Part shown: positions 1 through 8,176 of the stretch, in pieces | How positions within the stretch are numbered: position 1 is the first letter of the stretch | How the letters are laid out: every line of letters starts with the position of its first letter | Source of the DNA: Mycobacterium sp. AZCC_0083 | Lineage (GTDB): Bacteria; Actinomycetota; Actinomycetes; Mycobacteriales; Mycobacteriaceae | Reading direction: 5' to 3' | DNA: 64,000 nt | Assembly: GCF_014202335.1 (NCBI RefSeq) | Contig: NZ_JACHGP010000017.1 | Span: 62,001-126,000, forward strand | Translations under genes and position numbers: made by a program | Notes under the pieces: model-generated | Told to the model about the DNA's origin: nothing | Database searches by the model: none | The model's input: only the letters and a program-made list of their open reading frames with translations

Positions 1-209
1 CATGCCCGGGTCCGATTAACCAGCCAGTCTCATATCGGGTCCGCCTAGTATTAGGTCCATGCGGCTCTAAACATGAATCCTCGGGCCATGGTGCGGGGCT
101 GGCCGCGCGGCGACCGTAGTAGTCGTCAACTCATCACGTTCTCACTCGCACGACGGCCGAGGCTAGGCCAGACACCGCGCCGGTGAGCACACGAGGAAAA
201 GAGCCAACG
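1..209. other. Non-coding left edge
   Basis: I found no convincing gene here. The stretch presumably carries the promoter for the small peptide and GAF-PucR gene that follow. A purine-rich patch (GAGG near 193-196) lies upstream of the ATG at 210, with spacing longer than ideal. No clear palindrome was found. Confidence 0.4.
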
Positions 210-290
210 ATGCTGAATGCAACGCTTGGAATGCTGGCGATGCTGCCGGTGGTGTTCGGTGTCGCTGGGTGGGCAATGGTGTCCCGATGA
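210..290 (+). CDS. Small hydrophobic peptide coupled to the regulator
   Basis: This reads as a 26-residue peptide that is almost entirely one hydrophobic segment (MLNATLGMLAMLPVVF, then GVAGWAMVSR), as expected for a single-pass membrane peptide. Its TGA stop overlaps the ATG at 287 in an ATGA arrangement. The downstream regulator could therefore be translated by coupling to this peptide, which would then act as a leader or as a small membrane partner. I do not recognise a family. A hydrophobic mini-ORF can arise by chance in GC-rich DNA. The stop/start overlap is the main argument that it is real. Confidence 0.45.
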   Translation: MLNATLGMLAMLPVVFGVAGWAMVSR

Positions 291-1753
291 CCATAGACTC
301 GCCTAGCTCGGTCGCCGAATCAGTAAGTAGCACTAGCGATCCCGACGCGCAGGCACGACGTGCGAGCGATGGCGAACTGAGCGCAGGGTTTCAATCTGAC
401 CTGACGATTGATGAGGATGCCGTGGACGGACTCTTGTCCGCCGAGGAACTTGCTGCCGAATTCGAGGAGAACCTCGACGATGGCAAGTGGTACACCGAGT
501 ATCGCCGGCTCGCCACCGAACAGGCCGCCTTGCGCCGGCTCGCCACGCTCGTCGCGCGCGGCGTTGAACCTTCGGAGGTATTTGGCGCGGTCGCCGACGA
601 GATGCGCCGATGCGTGCCTGCGGCTGCCGCAGGGTTGTGGCGATACGAAACGACCGGCGAAATTACGCTGCTCAGCCTCGCGGCTTACCTTCCTGACGCG
701 GCGATGAAGTGGCCGGTGGGCACTCGAACACCGATCGAGGGCAACACCCTCGCGGCGGTGGTGCAACGCACCGGCCGCCCTGCCCGGATGGACAGCTACG
801 ACAACGCCACCGGAATTTTCGCCGAGCTCGTCCGCGCAATCGGCCTGAGCGCTGCGGTGGGAGTCCCCATCATCGTCGACGGACGCCTGTGGGGCCTGGC
901 GGCCGTCGGCGCGGACCGGCCAGGCCCCATGCCGGCCGACACAGAGGACCACGTGGGCCACTGTGCCGAACTGATCGCCACTGCACTCGTGGCCGGCCAT
1001 CGCGACGAGCAGAACCGGCAGCTCCTGGCTGAGGGGTCACAACGCTTGAGTCTGATTGACGCCCTGCTTGAGGGACGGGCCTTCGACGATTGGAGCCTGC
1101 GGGATCTCGCCGGCCATCTTCGGCTGCCGATCAATGGTCCTTTTGTGGTCATCGCCGCCCACGTTCCCAGCGCGGGCGATGAGCCGCTACCCGAGATCGG
1201 GTCGAAGCTTCGTAGCCTTGACATATTTTCAGCGTGGCGGCTGCTGCCTGATTTGCAGGTCGGGGTCGTACACGTCAAGTCCGAACGAAAACTCGACATG
1301 GTCATTGGCCTGGTATCTCGGATGACGACTGCGCGGGTGGGCGTAAGTGCGGCCTTCGGGGATCTGCGCGATACGCGACGAGCCCTGCATGTCGCAAGGG
1401 TGATGTTGCGGGGCCCGACCGATTCCACATCCTCGGTCGCCGTGTTCGACGGCTCCATCCTGGCCACCGCTGCCGTCAGCGCACCGGAGGCGATGATCAA
1501 AACGGTCCGCGCTGCGTTGGACGGTTTTGGCAACCTTCCCGACGAGGACCGGGAGATGCTGTTCGAAACGTTTCGGGTCTGGCAGGACAACGATGCGTCG
1601 GTGTCCGGTGCGGCTGAGGTACTCATTTGCCACCCGAACACCGTCCGCCACCGGTTGCGCCGGATCGAGAAACACACCGGAAGATCCCTCTCGCGGCCAA
1701 GGGATGTCGCCGAGCTGTGTTTGGTTTTCGAGGTACATCGCCGTCTGATGTAG
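287..1753 (+). CDS. GAF domain PucR-type transcriptional regulator
   Basis: This is a 488-residue regulator. After a low-complexity acidic N-terminus, residues about 75-240 form a GAF-like sensory domain (ATEQAALRRLATLVARGVEP opens it). A middle region is shared with PucR/CdaR regulators. The C-terminal 60 residues are the PucR helix-turn-helix (CHPNTVRHRLRRIEKHTGRS). Such proteins sense a small molecule through GAF and control nearby catabolic or stress genes. The ATG at 287 is preferred over a GTG-type start at 269 because it overlaps the preceding peptide stop. A close paralogue lies at 34118-35443, and a relative without the GAF domain at 19433-20689. The likely target is the CoA-transferase-like gene downstream, but no operator was identified. 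Confidence 0.85.
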   Translation: MTIDSPSSVAESVSSTSDPDAQARRASDGELSAGFQSDLTIDEDAVDGLLSAEELAAEFEENLDDGKWYTEYRRLATEQAALRRLATLVARGVEPSEVFGAVADEMRRCVPAAAAGLWRYETTGEITLLSLAAYLPDAAMKWPVGTRTPIEGNTLAAVVQRTGRPARMDSYDNATGIFAELVRAIGLSAAVGVPIIVDGRLWGLAAVGADRPGPMPADTEDHVGHCAELIATALVAGHRDEQNRQLLAEGSQRLSLIDALLEGRAFDDWSLRDLAGHLRLPINGPFVVIAAHVPSAGDEPLPEIGSKLRSLDIFSAWRLLPDLQVGVVHVKSERKLDMVIGLVSRMTTARVGVSAAFGDLRDTRRALHVARVMLRGPTDSTSSVAVFDGSILATAAVSAPEAMIKTVRAALDGFGNLPDEDREMLFETFRVWQDNDASVSGAAEVLICHPNTVRHRLRRIEKHTGRSLSRPRDVAELCLVFEVHRRLM

Positions 1754-2046
1754 CCGAAAACCATTGAGGCTGTGGACGAGCGGAAGGCCGCCACGATAAC
1801 GATGCTGCCTAGTCAGGGCCCGCGCGCGTAGCACATCATGCAAAGCCGTTGCCACACTGTGCGTAGCCGAAGTCGGTCTGCTCTCGTTCGTCGTGCTCGT
1901 TCAAACGGTTTTTGGGCTCGGCTGCCGGTGTTCCCCGCTACACCCAACCGGATTCATCGCTGTCATCGGGGCCAATGACGTGGATTCCCTAGCGGGCAAT
2001 AGTCGGGACATGACAGTCACCGCGGCATGGAGATGAAAGGACCAAC
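1754..2046. other. Intergenic region before the CoA transferase
   Basis: About 290 bases without a supported gene. A purine-rich ribosome-binding sequence (GAAAGGACC) lies just upstream of the ATG at 2047. No terminator or palindrome stood out. Confidence 0.4.
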
Positions 2047-3504
2047 ATGAGCAGCAACAGTGTGGTTACACCAACCCTGTCTACGGGCTTCGACGTCAAC
2101 GCGCATTTCCGCTCTGTCATGAGCGATCTCGGACTGTCGCCCGAAGACACCGGCGGCGCAATAACTTTTGTTGGCGCGGATCCGATTTTCCCGACCGTGC
2201 ATCGGCTCGGGGCGTGCATCGGCATCCCGATCATGGCCGGGGCCGCGGGCATCGCCGATATCTGGCGCCAGCGCACCGGCCGCGGCCAGGACCTGAGCCT
2301 CGACCTGCGCAAGGCCATCCACGGCATCAACCCGATGTACAAATTCATGCCCACGATCAACGGCTACCCCTACCAGCTGCCATATTTCATCGGCAACCCG
2401 ATGGGGTTCGACCTGTACCAGACCAAGGACGGCCGGTTCTTCCTGCCGACGGGGGCCTACCCGCGTCTGCTGAACAGCATGTGCACGTTCCTGGGGTGCT
2501 CGCCGGACAAGAACAGCATCGCCAAGACCGTGTCCAAGTGGGACGCCATGGAACTCGATGAGGCGGCCGCTGACAAGGAGCTCGTCTTCGCCGTCGTGCG
2601 CACGCCCGAAGAGTGGGCAGTCCACCCCCAGGGCAAGTACCTCGCCGAAAAGCCGTTGGTGGAAATCGTCAAGATCGGCGATAGCGATCCAGAGCCGTTC
2701 ACACCGGCGGCACGCCCGCTGTCGGGGCTGCGGGTGCTGTCGGCAACCCACGTCATCGCCGGCAACGTTATGTCGCGCACGTTGGCCGAGCACGGCGCCG
2801 AGGTGCTGCAGATCGCCCACCCCGAAGAGTTTGAGCACGAGGCCCTAATGCAGGACCCCTGCGCCGGGTTCACCTCCTCGGCGTGGCTCGACCTCAACCA
2901 GCCCGAAGCCCGCCAAAAGGCCTACGAACTCGCCGCCGGCGCAGACGTATTCGTCGAAAGCTACCGCACCCGCAAGATCTCCAACCTCGGACTGTCGCCC
3001 GAGGAACTGGCCGCCCGCCGCCCCGGCATCGTCTACGCCTCCGCACGCTGCTACAGCTACGACGGGCCGTGGGCCAACCGGGCGGGGTTTGACATGGAAG
3101 CCCTCTGCGTCACCGGGTTCACCACCGAAGAGGGCACCCCCGAGCAGCCCGCGTTCCCCCCCACCCACGTCATGAACGATTACATCGCCGGCTACCTCGG
3201 CGCGGCCGGCATCCAAGCCGCCCTGATCCGCCGGGCCAAGGAAGGCGGCAGCTACCATGTGCGCGTCAACCTGGCCCGCTGCGCAATGTGGTTCATGTCC
3301 TTGGGCGAATTCGACAAGAACGCCCCAACGCCCACCGGCGAGCAGCACCAAATCCTGGACCCGGCCAGCATTACCGCGCACACCCCCTACGGGGAACTCG
3401 TCCGACTCGCCCCACCCGTGAAGTTCTCCGAAACCAGGCCCTTTTGGCAAGACCCCGTACTGGTGGTGCGGGGGTCAAGCCGGGCGCAATGGAAGGACAG
3501 CTGA
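2047..3504 (+). CDS. CaiB/BaiF family III CoA-transferase-like protein
   Basis: The protein has 485 residues. Its C-terminal half looks like a family III CoA transferase: a Rossmann-like opening at about residue 225 (LSGLRVLSATHVIAG), a GFD motif near residue 345 where this family often has its catalytic Asp, and a distal segment near 395-410 (RRAKEGGSYHVRVNLARC). Enzymes of this family move CoA between carboxylic acids. The first 220 residues are unusual. They contain a second copy of the distal module (TGRGQDLSLDLRKA at about 77-90) without its own Rossmann half. The paralogue at 9142-10653 shares this layout. The substrate is unknown; an acyl-CoA racemase-type role is also possible. Confidence 0.8.
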   Translation: MSSNSVVTPTLSTGFDVNAHFRSVMSDLGLSPEDTGGAITFVGADPIFPTVHRLGACIGIPIMAGAAGIADIWRQRTGRGQDLSLDLRKAIHGINPMYKFMPTINGYPYQLPYFIGNPMGFDLYQTKDGRFFLPTGAYPRLLNSMCTFLGCSPDKNSIAKTVSKWDAMELDEAAADKELVFAVVRTPEEWAVHPQGKYLAEKPLVEIVKIGDSDPEPFTPAARPLSGLRVLSATHVIAGNVMSRTLAEHGAEVLQIAHPEEFEHEALMQDPCAGFTSSAWLDLNQPEARQKAYELAAGADVFVESYRTRKISNLGLSPEELAARRPGIVYASARCYSYDGPWANRAGFDMEALCVTGFTTEEGTPEQPAFPPTHVMNDYIAGYLGAAGIQAALIRRAKEGGSYHVRVNLARCAMWFMSLGEFDKNAPTPTGEQHQILDPASITAHTPYGELVRLAPPVKFSETRPFWQDPVLVVRGSSRAQWKDS

Positions 3505-3802
3505 CTTCTCGGGTTATGCGCAGTAAGAGTCCCGAGCGCCCGCTCAGGTCGTCGACCGCCGCCCGTGCCGTGTCGTCGTATGGGCACACCGCCCGGTGCT
3601 GATGGCTGAGCATCCCGGGGATTGCCCCAGTCCCTTCGGCCGCTTTCCTGGGGACCATTGGGGACTATCTTGCGCCCGATGCGCCAATACGGAAACACGC
3701 CAGAACCGCACAACAAACCATCGACGACATATCAAACCGGCTAGCAGCGTGAGCGATTCACTCACGGAGGTCGGAAACAGCCATCACCATGGAAGAACGA
3801 CA
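3505..3802. other. Intergenic region upstream of the sigma factor remnant
   Basis: No gene is supported. Short inverted sequences (CTCGGG and CCCGAG) follow the upstream stop and could form a loose hairpin. The rest is presumably the old promoter of the dead sigma gene. Confidence 0.35.
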
Positions 3803-4445
3803 ATGACCGTTACGCAGCACCACGCGAGGACGGTACGAAGCCGCAAACCGGTCGAAAGGCGGTCACCCGATGACGAATTGAGCGCACGGTCCGAACGAGA
3901 CGTGGTTCCATTGCGGGAGGCGCTCTACCGTCACTCATTTCGGCTCAGCCGCAACCAGGCCGATGCGGAGGACTTGGTGCAGGAGACCATAATGAAGGCA
4001 TTCGGTGCTTTCCACTAATTCCAACCGGGCACCAATCTCAACGCCTGGCTGTTCCGAATTCTGACCAATACCTGCACCAACGGCTACCGCAGGAAGCGGC
4101 GCCAACCTGTGTTGCACTCCACCGAGCAGTTCGCCGACCAGCATCTGGCCGAGGCCTACGCCCATTGTGCCCCGACAGGGATGCGCTCCTCAGAGGACGA
4201 ATCGCTGGATTTGTTGCCGGACACCGACATCAAGGCGGCCATGCAGGCGCTGACACAGCAGTTCCGCGACTTCGTGTATTACGCCGACGTTCAGGGGTTG
4301 CGCTATCAAGGAGATCGCGGCGATCATGAAAACCCCGATCGGTGCTGTGATGACGCGGCTTCATCGCGGCCGACAACGACTCCGCACCCTGCTCGGCGAC
4401 GGCGCCTCCCGTGTTGAGCCAGAGCCAATCCCGGCCGCCGGATAA
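3803..4445 (+). pseudogene. ECF sigma factor (SigH/SigR-like), broken
   Basis: Translation from the ATG at 3803 gives sigma region 2 (ALYRHSFRLSRNQADAEDLV and the QETIMKAF helix). It stops at a TAA at 4016-4018, where the paralogue at 36425-37018 has Thr. The same frame then continues with recognisable sigma sequence (NAWLFRILTN-like, then LLPDTDIKAAMQAL). One extra base near 4307-4310 shifts the frame just before the region 4 helix (EIAAIMKTP). With that base removed, homology runs to the TAA at 4443-4445. The gene therefore has one nonsense codon and one frameshift and should be non-functional. No anti-sigma gene follows. A sequencing error cannot be excluded, but two independent lesions argue for real decay. 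Confidence 0.85.
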
Positions 4446-4449
4446 CTCC

Positions 4450-4638
4450 GTGTCAGAAGTGCTGCAGAACGGCCGGCGAAGTCTGAAAGACATCGGAACC
4501 TTGATTCTGCGTGGCCTCGCGGTGGCGTTGTTTTCCGGGGTGATTGGTGCAGCGGCAGCGATCCTTGTCCATCCGCCCACCATCGGCGGCCAGTTGTTCG
4601 TGCCCACGGCGGGAAGTCCGGCGGCGATGACCACATAA
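4450..4638 (+). CDS. Possible small single-pass membrane protein
   Basis: A GTG at 4450 opens a 62-residue frame just after the sigma remnant. Residues about 17-40 form one hydrophobic helix (LILRGLAVALFSGVIGAAAA), followed by a Pro/Gly-rich tail. I recognise no family. It sits in decaying sequence and its end overlaps the luciferase-like remnant on the other strand, so it may be an accidental frame or a degraded membrane protein. Confidence 0.3.
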   Translation: MSEVLQNGRRSLKDIGTLILRGLAVALFSGVIGAAAAILVHPPTIGGQLFVPTAGSPAAMTT

Positions 4639-4639
4639 C

Positions 4640-4790
4640 GACCTCGACAGTTTGGAAACTACCGTTCCACGAGTCGGCGTAAAGGGCGACCAGACGCAAC
4701 GTCTTGCGCTCACCGGTGCCGCCCATCAGGATCGGCGGGGCGGGCCGCTGCACGGGTTGGGGCGAACGTTCGCCGACACACGATCTTCAA
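4640..4790 (-). pseudogene. Remnant of a luciferase-like (LLM) oxidoreductase
   Basis: Read on the minus strand, this short stretch encodes a typical motif from the C-terminal part of F420/FMN-dependent LLM oxidoreductases (PPILMGGTGERKTLRLVALY, then ADSWNG). Both flanks lose similarity, and no frame carries the rest of the roughly 300-residue family. It is best read as a fossil of a lost gene. The exact limits of the remnant are uncertain. Confidence 0.6.
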
Positions 4791-5149
4791 CCGGGGGTTA
4801 GTCGCCAAGACAAAGGTAGCCGATGAGCCTTGACGCAACGTGACCCGCGCGCCGGCTTCAAAGATCGGTATCGGCAAGGAAGCGTCCGGCGTCGTGCTCC
4901 AGGAGATCTGTCGTGTTTGGGGAAATCGCAAGCATGTCTGGAGGTTTCCCGCATCCGGACATGTTTTCCGCTCTCGTCGAGGCAATCCCGAAGAGTAGTG
5001 CTCACATGGGCGTTGTCTGCCGGCACTGCGTCGTGACAGTGATGTTGTGCCACAACACATCGCCATTGGATGCGGCCGGGGGCACTCTCGAGTTGTCGCC
5101 GACTCAAGGGTTGGCGAGGCCACATCAATCGAATGTTGAGGAGCACCCA
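4791..5149. other. Gene-poor decayed stretch
   Basis: Frames on both strands are short and have no recognisable domain. This continues the decayed segment between the sigma remnant and the HdeD-like gene and presumably includes the promoter of the latter. A good ribosome-binding site (GAGGAG near 5138-5143) precedes the ATG at 5150. Confidence 0.4.
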
Positions 5150-5827
5150 ATGAGCGAGAACCGTCGTCAGGCCACCACGACACCGGCCGGGCCAGTGAGT
5201 AGTTTCTTCGCGGACGCCGTGTCCAAGTCCCGGTTCTGGTGGCTGCTGCTGATCACCGGCGCTGCCTGGATCGTGCTGTCCGTCGTGATCCTGCGCTTCG
5301 ACTACACCACCGTCGAGGCGGTGGCCGTGCTGTTCGGGGCGTACTGCCTGGTCGCCTCAGTCAACGAGATCACGATCGCGGCGGTGTCCTCATCCACTGG
5401 CTGGCGCATCGCACACTGGGTAATGGCGGGGCTGCTGGTGGTGGTGGGGGTGGTGTCCTTGACGAACCTCGGCGCCACCTTCGTCACGCTTGCCGCCATC
5501 GTGAGCTTCTACTTCATCTTCCGCGGTAGCTTCGACATCGTCATGGCCTTCGCCGGTAGCGCGGTGTCCGGGTGGTGGGTGTTGTTGATCACCGGGCTCG
5601 TTGAGCTGGGGTTGGGGTTCTGGGCCGCTGGGTCATGGAGCATCTCCGTGGTGATCTTGGTGGCGTGGGTGGCCGCCGGGGCCCTGCTGCACGGCATCGG
5701 CGAAATCGCCCTGGGCTTCCAGATCCACCAAGGACGTAGTGGTATCACCGCCATCGAAGGGCTGGCCGATCGACTCGGGGTCACCAACGACCAGCCTGCG
5801 CCCGACGCAGCCGTCCCCACTCGGTGA
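5150..5827 (+). CDS. HdeD family (DUF308) membrane protein
   Basis: This 225-residue protein has about six hydrophobic segments between residues 25 and 195, in the pairwise pattern of HdeD/DUF308 proteins (for example WWLLLITGAAWIVLSVVILR and GWWVLLITGLVELGLGF). HdeD in enterobacteria is linked to acid resistance. In mycobacteria the role is open and assumed to be membrane stress. The ATG at 5150 has a strong GAGGAG site and fits the hydrophilic N-terminal tail of the family. A longer frame runs upstream to 4913 but lacks family similarity. It is closely followed by the Rv1733c-like gene, probably in one transcript. Confidence 0.85.
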   Translation: MSENRRQATTTPAGPVSSFFADAVSKSRFWWLLLITGAAWIVLSVVILRFDYTTVEAVAVLFGAYCLVASVNEITIAAVSSSTGWRIAHWVMAGLLVVVGVVSLTNLGATFVTLAAIVSFYFIFRGSFDIVMAFAGSAVSGWWVLLITGLVELGLGFWAAGSWSISVVILVAWVAAGALLHGIGEIALGFQIHQGRSGITAIEGLADRLGVTNDQPAPDAAVPTR

Positions 5828-5854
5828 TCCACCTGACTCGACGGGCGAGTGGTC

Positions 5855-6442
5855 ATGCGAAGCGTCGAGTACGTCCACGGATGGTGGGTGCTGCGCGCAT
5901 GCGGCCGTAATCCGCTGGTGCGCGGCATCGACCGCCTGGAACTGTTGATCGTCGCCCTGGGATTCCTGTTCGTTCTGGCGGCCGCCGCCTGTGCGGGGGC
6001 GCTGGGCACGGCCGTGCACGATGCGCGCACCCGCGTGTACGTCGAACAGGCCCAGACGCGGCACACCGTGACCGCCAGAGCCACCGACGTCAGCACGATC
6101 GTTCCGAGAGCCAACGGAAGCACGGCGACGATGGTCAACGCCCGATGGCAAGTCAAGGGGACCCAACGCATCGCCACCATCAGCGTGGATGGTGGCGTCA
6201 AAATCGGTGACCCGCTGATGATTTGGGTTGACCGTGACGGCGCTCGCGTCGACCCACCCACGCCGACATCGCGGGCCGGTGTGGAGGCGGTCGGTGTCGC
6301 CTACGCGGCCTGGCAAGCGGTGGCGCTTGCCGTGACCGGATTGGTCCGCTGGGGACGCTCGCACCTTGACGGCCGGCGTGATTCCGCCTGGGAACACGAC
6401 ATCCGATGCCTCATTCACGACGACAGCGGCCGGAGACCATGA
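5855..6442 (+). CDS. Rv1733c-type conserved membrane protein
   Basis: The protein has 195 residues and two membrane segments (about residues 31-52 and 143-160) around an extracytoplasmic middle domain. It matches the M. tuberculosis Rv1733c family in several places: NPLVRGIDRLE before the first helix, AGALGTAVHDARTRVY after it, EQAQTRH, and a C-terminal WEHDI motif. Rv1733c belongs to the DosR dormancy regulon; its biochemical function is unknown. A GTG at 5849 is an alternative start. I found no convincing DosR box upstream, so the regulatory link should not be assumed. Confidence 0.85.
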   Translation: MRSVEYVHGWWVLRACGRNPLVRGIDRLELLIVALGFLFVLAAAACAGALGTAVHDARTRVYVEQAQTRHTVTARATDVSTIVPRANGSTATMVNARWQVKGTQRIATISVDGGVKIGDPLMIWVDRDGARVDPPTPTSRAGVEAVGVAYAAWQAVALAVTGLVRWGRSHLDGRRDSAWEHDIRCLIHDDSGRRP

Positions 6443-6445
6443 GTC

Positions 6446-7078
6446 ATGTCAGGACCCACAGTCCGATTGTGCCCGGGTGTGCACACACCAACATCGAGCG
6501 CAGACAAGGTTGCAGTGATGGCAACTCCTCAAACACCAAATGCACAACCGGATTTCATCGTCGTGTTGGTCTTGGTCGGTCTTCCTGCGGGTCCGGTCAG
6601 TCGTGCGTTGTGCCGACATGCCATCGACAGCTCGCCCGACGGAGTAATGGTGCACGTGGTCGACGACCTTGTCCGCCTGCCCCACTACGACGAAGCGTTG
6701 GAAACCAACGGGACGCCGGACGCCGTCGTCGCCTTGCGTATGGCCGCCAGCGAGGCCGATGCGGTGCTCGTCGTCACGAGCTACCGCGGGCGGATTCCTT
6801 CCACGGTGAATAGTGCAATCGACTGGCTGACGCGCCGCTGGCGTGACGGTGCGCTCCATGACAAGCCGCTCGCCGTGGTCGGCCGGTCGACCGGGTGCTA
6901 TACCGGCGTCTGGTCGCGTCAAGTCGAGGACACCCGTGGGGGTTTGGGACCCCGAATGATCGAGCCATTGACTGTGCCGACTCTGCGCGAAGCGATCGCG
7001 AAGCTCGCAGATGAAGTGCACAGAGACAACCTGCCCCGAGACCAGACCCTGATCGTAGGGTCGCGGATCGAGGTCTGA
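6446..7078 (+). CDS. NADPH-dependent FMN reductase-like flavoprotein
   Basis: This is a flavodoxin-fold protein of the NADPH-dependent FMN reductase family. The core begins at about residue 38 with a hydrophobic strand (FIVVLVLVG). A flavin-site loop corresponds to VVTSYRGRIPSTVNSAIDWL near residue 110, where relatives have TPEYNRGIPG. An ATG at 6518 (product MATPQTPN...) would suit the usual family length and may be the true start; the 6446 ATG lies four bases after the upstream stop. A relative is at 27799-28386. It probably supplies reduced flavin or protects against quinones. The Tyr-Arg-Gly loop lacks the usual Asn, so flavin specificity may differ. Confidence 0.75.
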   Translation: MSGPTVRLCPGVHTPTSSADKVAVMATPQTPNAQPDFIVVLVLVGLPAGPVSRALCRHAIDSSPDGVMVHVVDDLVRLPHYDEALETNGTPDAVVALRMAASEADAVLVVTSYRGRIPSTVNSAIDWLTRRWRDGALHDKPLAVVGRSTGCYTGVWSRQVEDTRGGLGPRMIEPLTVPTLREAIAKLADEVHRDNLPRDQTLIVGSRIEV

Positions 7079-7177
7079 CGGTGTCACTGCGGACAATCCT
7101 CGCCGCAGATTGCTGTTCGCAATCACATCGACGCCGTCAGCGGGTCACACGACGATGGAATTGCTTGGCGCAGAAGA

Positions 7178-7201
7178 GAATCCGACATCCCGTTCGGATT
7201 C
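7178..7201. promoter_or_regulatory. Inverted repeat upstream of the propeller operon
   Basis: Two perfect 8-base arms (GAATCCGA and TCGGATTC) are separated by 8 bases, about 30 bases upstream of the GTG at 7230. The position fits an operator or a 5' hairpin for the following three-gene operon. The cognate regulator is not evident. Confidence 0.5.
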
Positions 7202-7229
7202 CAACCGATACTTGGAGTGAAGGCACATC

Positions 7230-8162
7230 GTGAGTTCGCAACAGCAGGCATCGAAACATGCATCCGGCGACCCAGTAACGGTGGGTCGGCTGTTCCTTCT
7301 CGACCTCAGCGACGACCGCATCGTCTCGCTCAATTCGGACGGCTCCGACCGCAACGTCATCGTCACCGAGTGCAGGCTCCCCGACGGGATCGCGGTCGAT
7401 GTCGCGGCGGGACACATCTACTGGACCAATATGGGGATCCCCAAGGTGAACGACGGCTCGGTCGAGCGAGCCGACCTCGACGGGGGGAACCGAACGACGG
7501 TCGTTCCCAAGGGCGGCACGTTCACTCCCAAGCAGCTCCAGCTCGAAAGGACGAGCGGAAAGCTGTACTGGTGTGACCGCGAGGGCATGCGCGTGATGCG
7601 CGCCAATCTCGACGGCACCAACATCGAGACACTCGTGGACACGAGTCAGGGCGACCCGCGACCCGGGCCGGATGCAACCAAGTGGTGCGTGGGTGTGGCC
7701 ATCGATGTCGATGGCGGCAAGGTCTACTGGACTCAGAAGGGCCCCGACAACGCAGGCAAGGGCCGCCTTTGCCGCGCCGGCATCGACGTTCCCGCTGGGC
7801 AGTCGGCGTCCAATCGAGCTGACATCGAACTGGTCTACGACGGGCTTCCCGAGCCGATCGACCTGGACCTCGATCTGACCAACCGCGTCGTGTATTGGAC
7901 TGACCGGGGCGACCCGCCCCGCGGCAACACGGTGAATCGCGCCCCGATGGATTCTGGTGCGTTGGACCGTCCGGCCCCTGAGATCGTGCTCACGCACTTG
8001 ATGGAAGGGATCGGCATCGCCCTGGATCTCAAGGGCGACCGGATGTTCGTCACCGACTTCGGTGGCGACGTCCTCGTGGCCAAGCTCGACGGATCGGACG
8101 CCAGACCAGTGCTCGTCGCTCAAGGAAACCTGACCGGTATCGCATATTCCGAAATCTCTTGA
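7230..8162 (+). CDS. YWTD-type beta-propeller protein
   Basis: This 310-residue protein has repeated YWT(D/N/Q)-like motifs: YWTN near residue 64, YWCD near 113, YWTQ near 166 and YWTD near 221, each followed by a hydrophilic loop and an R/A-DLDG-type strand. That is the pattern of six-bladed LDL-receptor-like/SMP-30-like propellers. No signal peptide is visible, so it is probably cytoplasmic. Bacterial members are often lactonases or simply binding proteins; the catalytic role here is unassigned. The GTG start is supported by a purine-rich site (TGGAGTGAAGG) upstream. It is the first gene of an operon with the dehydrogenase and CoA transferase, so its substrate is probably a hydroxy-acid or lactone from that pathway. 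Confidence 0.75.
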   Translation: MSSQQQASKHASGDPVTVGRLFLLDLSDDRIVSLNSDGSDRNVIVTECRLPDGIAVDVAAGHIYWTNMGIPKVNDGSVERADLDGGNRTTVVPKGGTFTPKQLQLERTSGKLYWCDREGMRVMRANLDGTNIETLVDTSQGDPRPGPDATKWCVGVAIDVDGGKVYWTQKGPDNAGKGRLCRAGIDVPAGQSASNRADIELVYDGLPEPIDLDLDLTNRVVYWTDRGDPPRGNTVNRAPMDSGALDRPAPEIVLTHLMEGIGIALDLKGDRMFVTDFGGDVLVAKLDGSDARPVLVAQGNLTGIAYSEIS

Positions 8163-8176
8163 GAGGGAGACGCATC

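Noticed and set aside
3658..3668. Possible DosR box half (TTGGGGACTAT)
   Set aside because: Only one half resembles the dormancy box and the other half does not match; it is upstream of a dead gene.
4016..4018. Programmed recoding at the TAA in the sigma gene
   Set aside because: A separate frameshift further on needs a second recoding event. Decay is simpler.
4710..5183. Minus-strand frame of 157 codons in the decayed stretch
   Set aside because: No family resemblance and a different frame from the LLM remnant. It overlaps the start of the HdeD-like gene.
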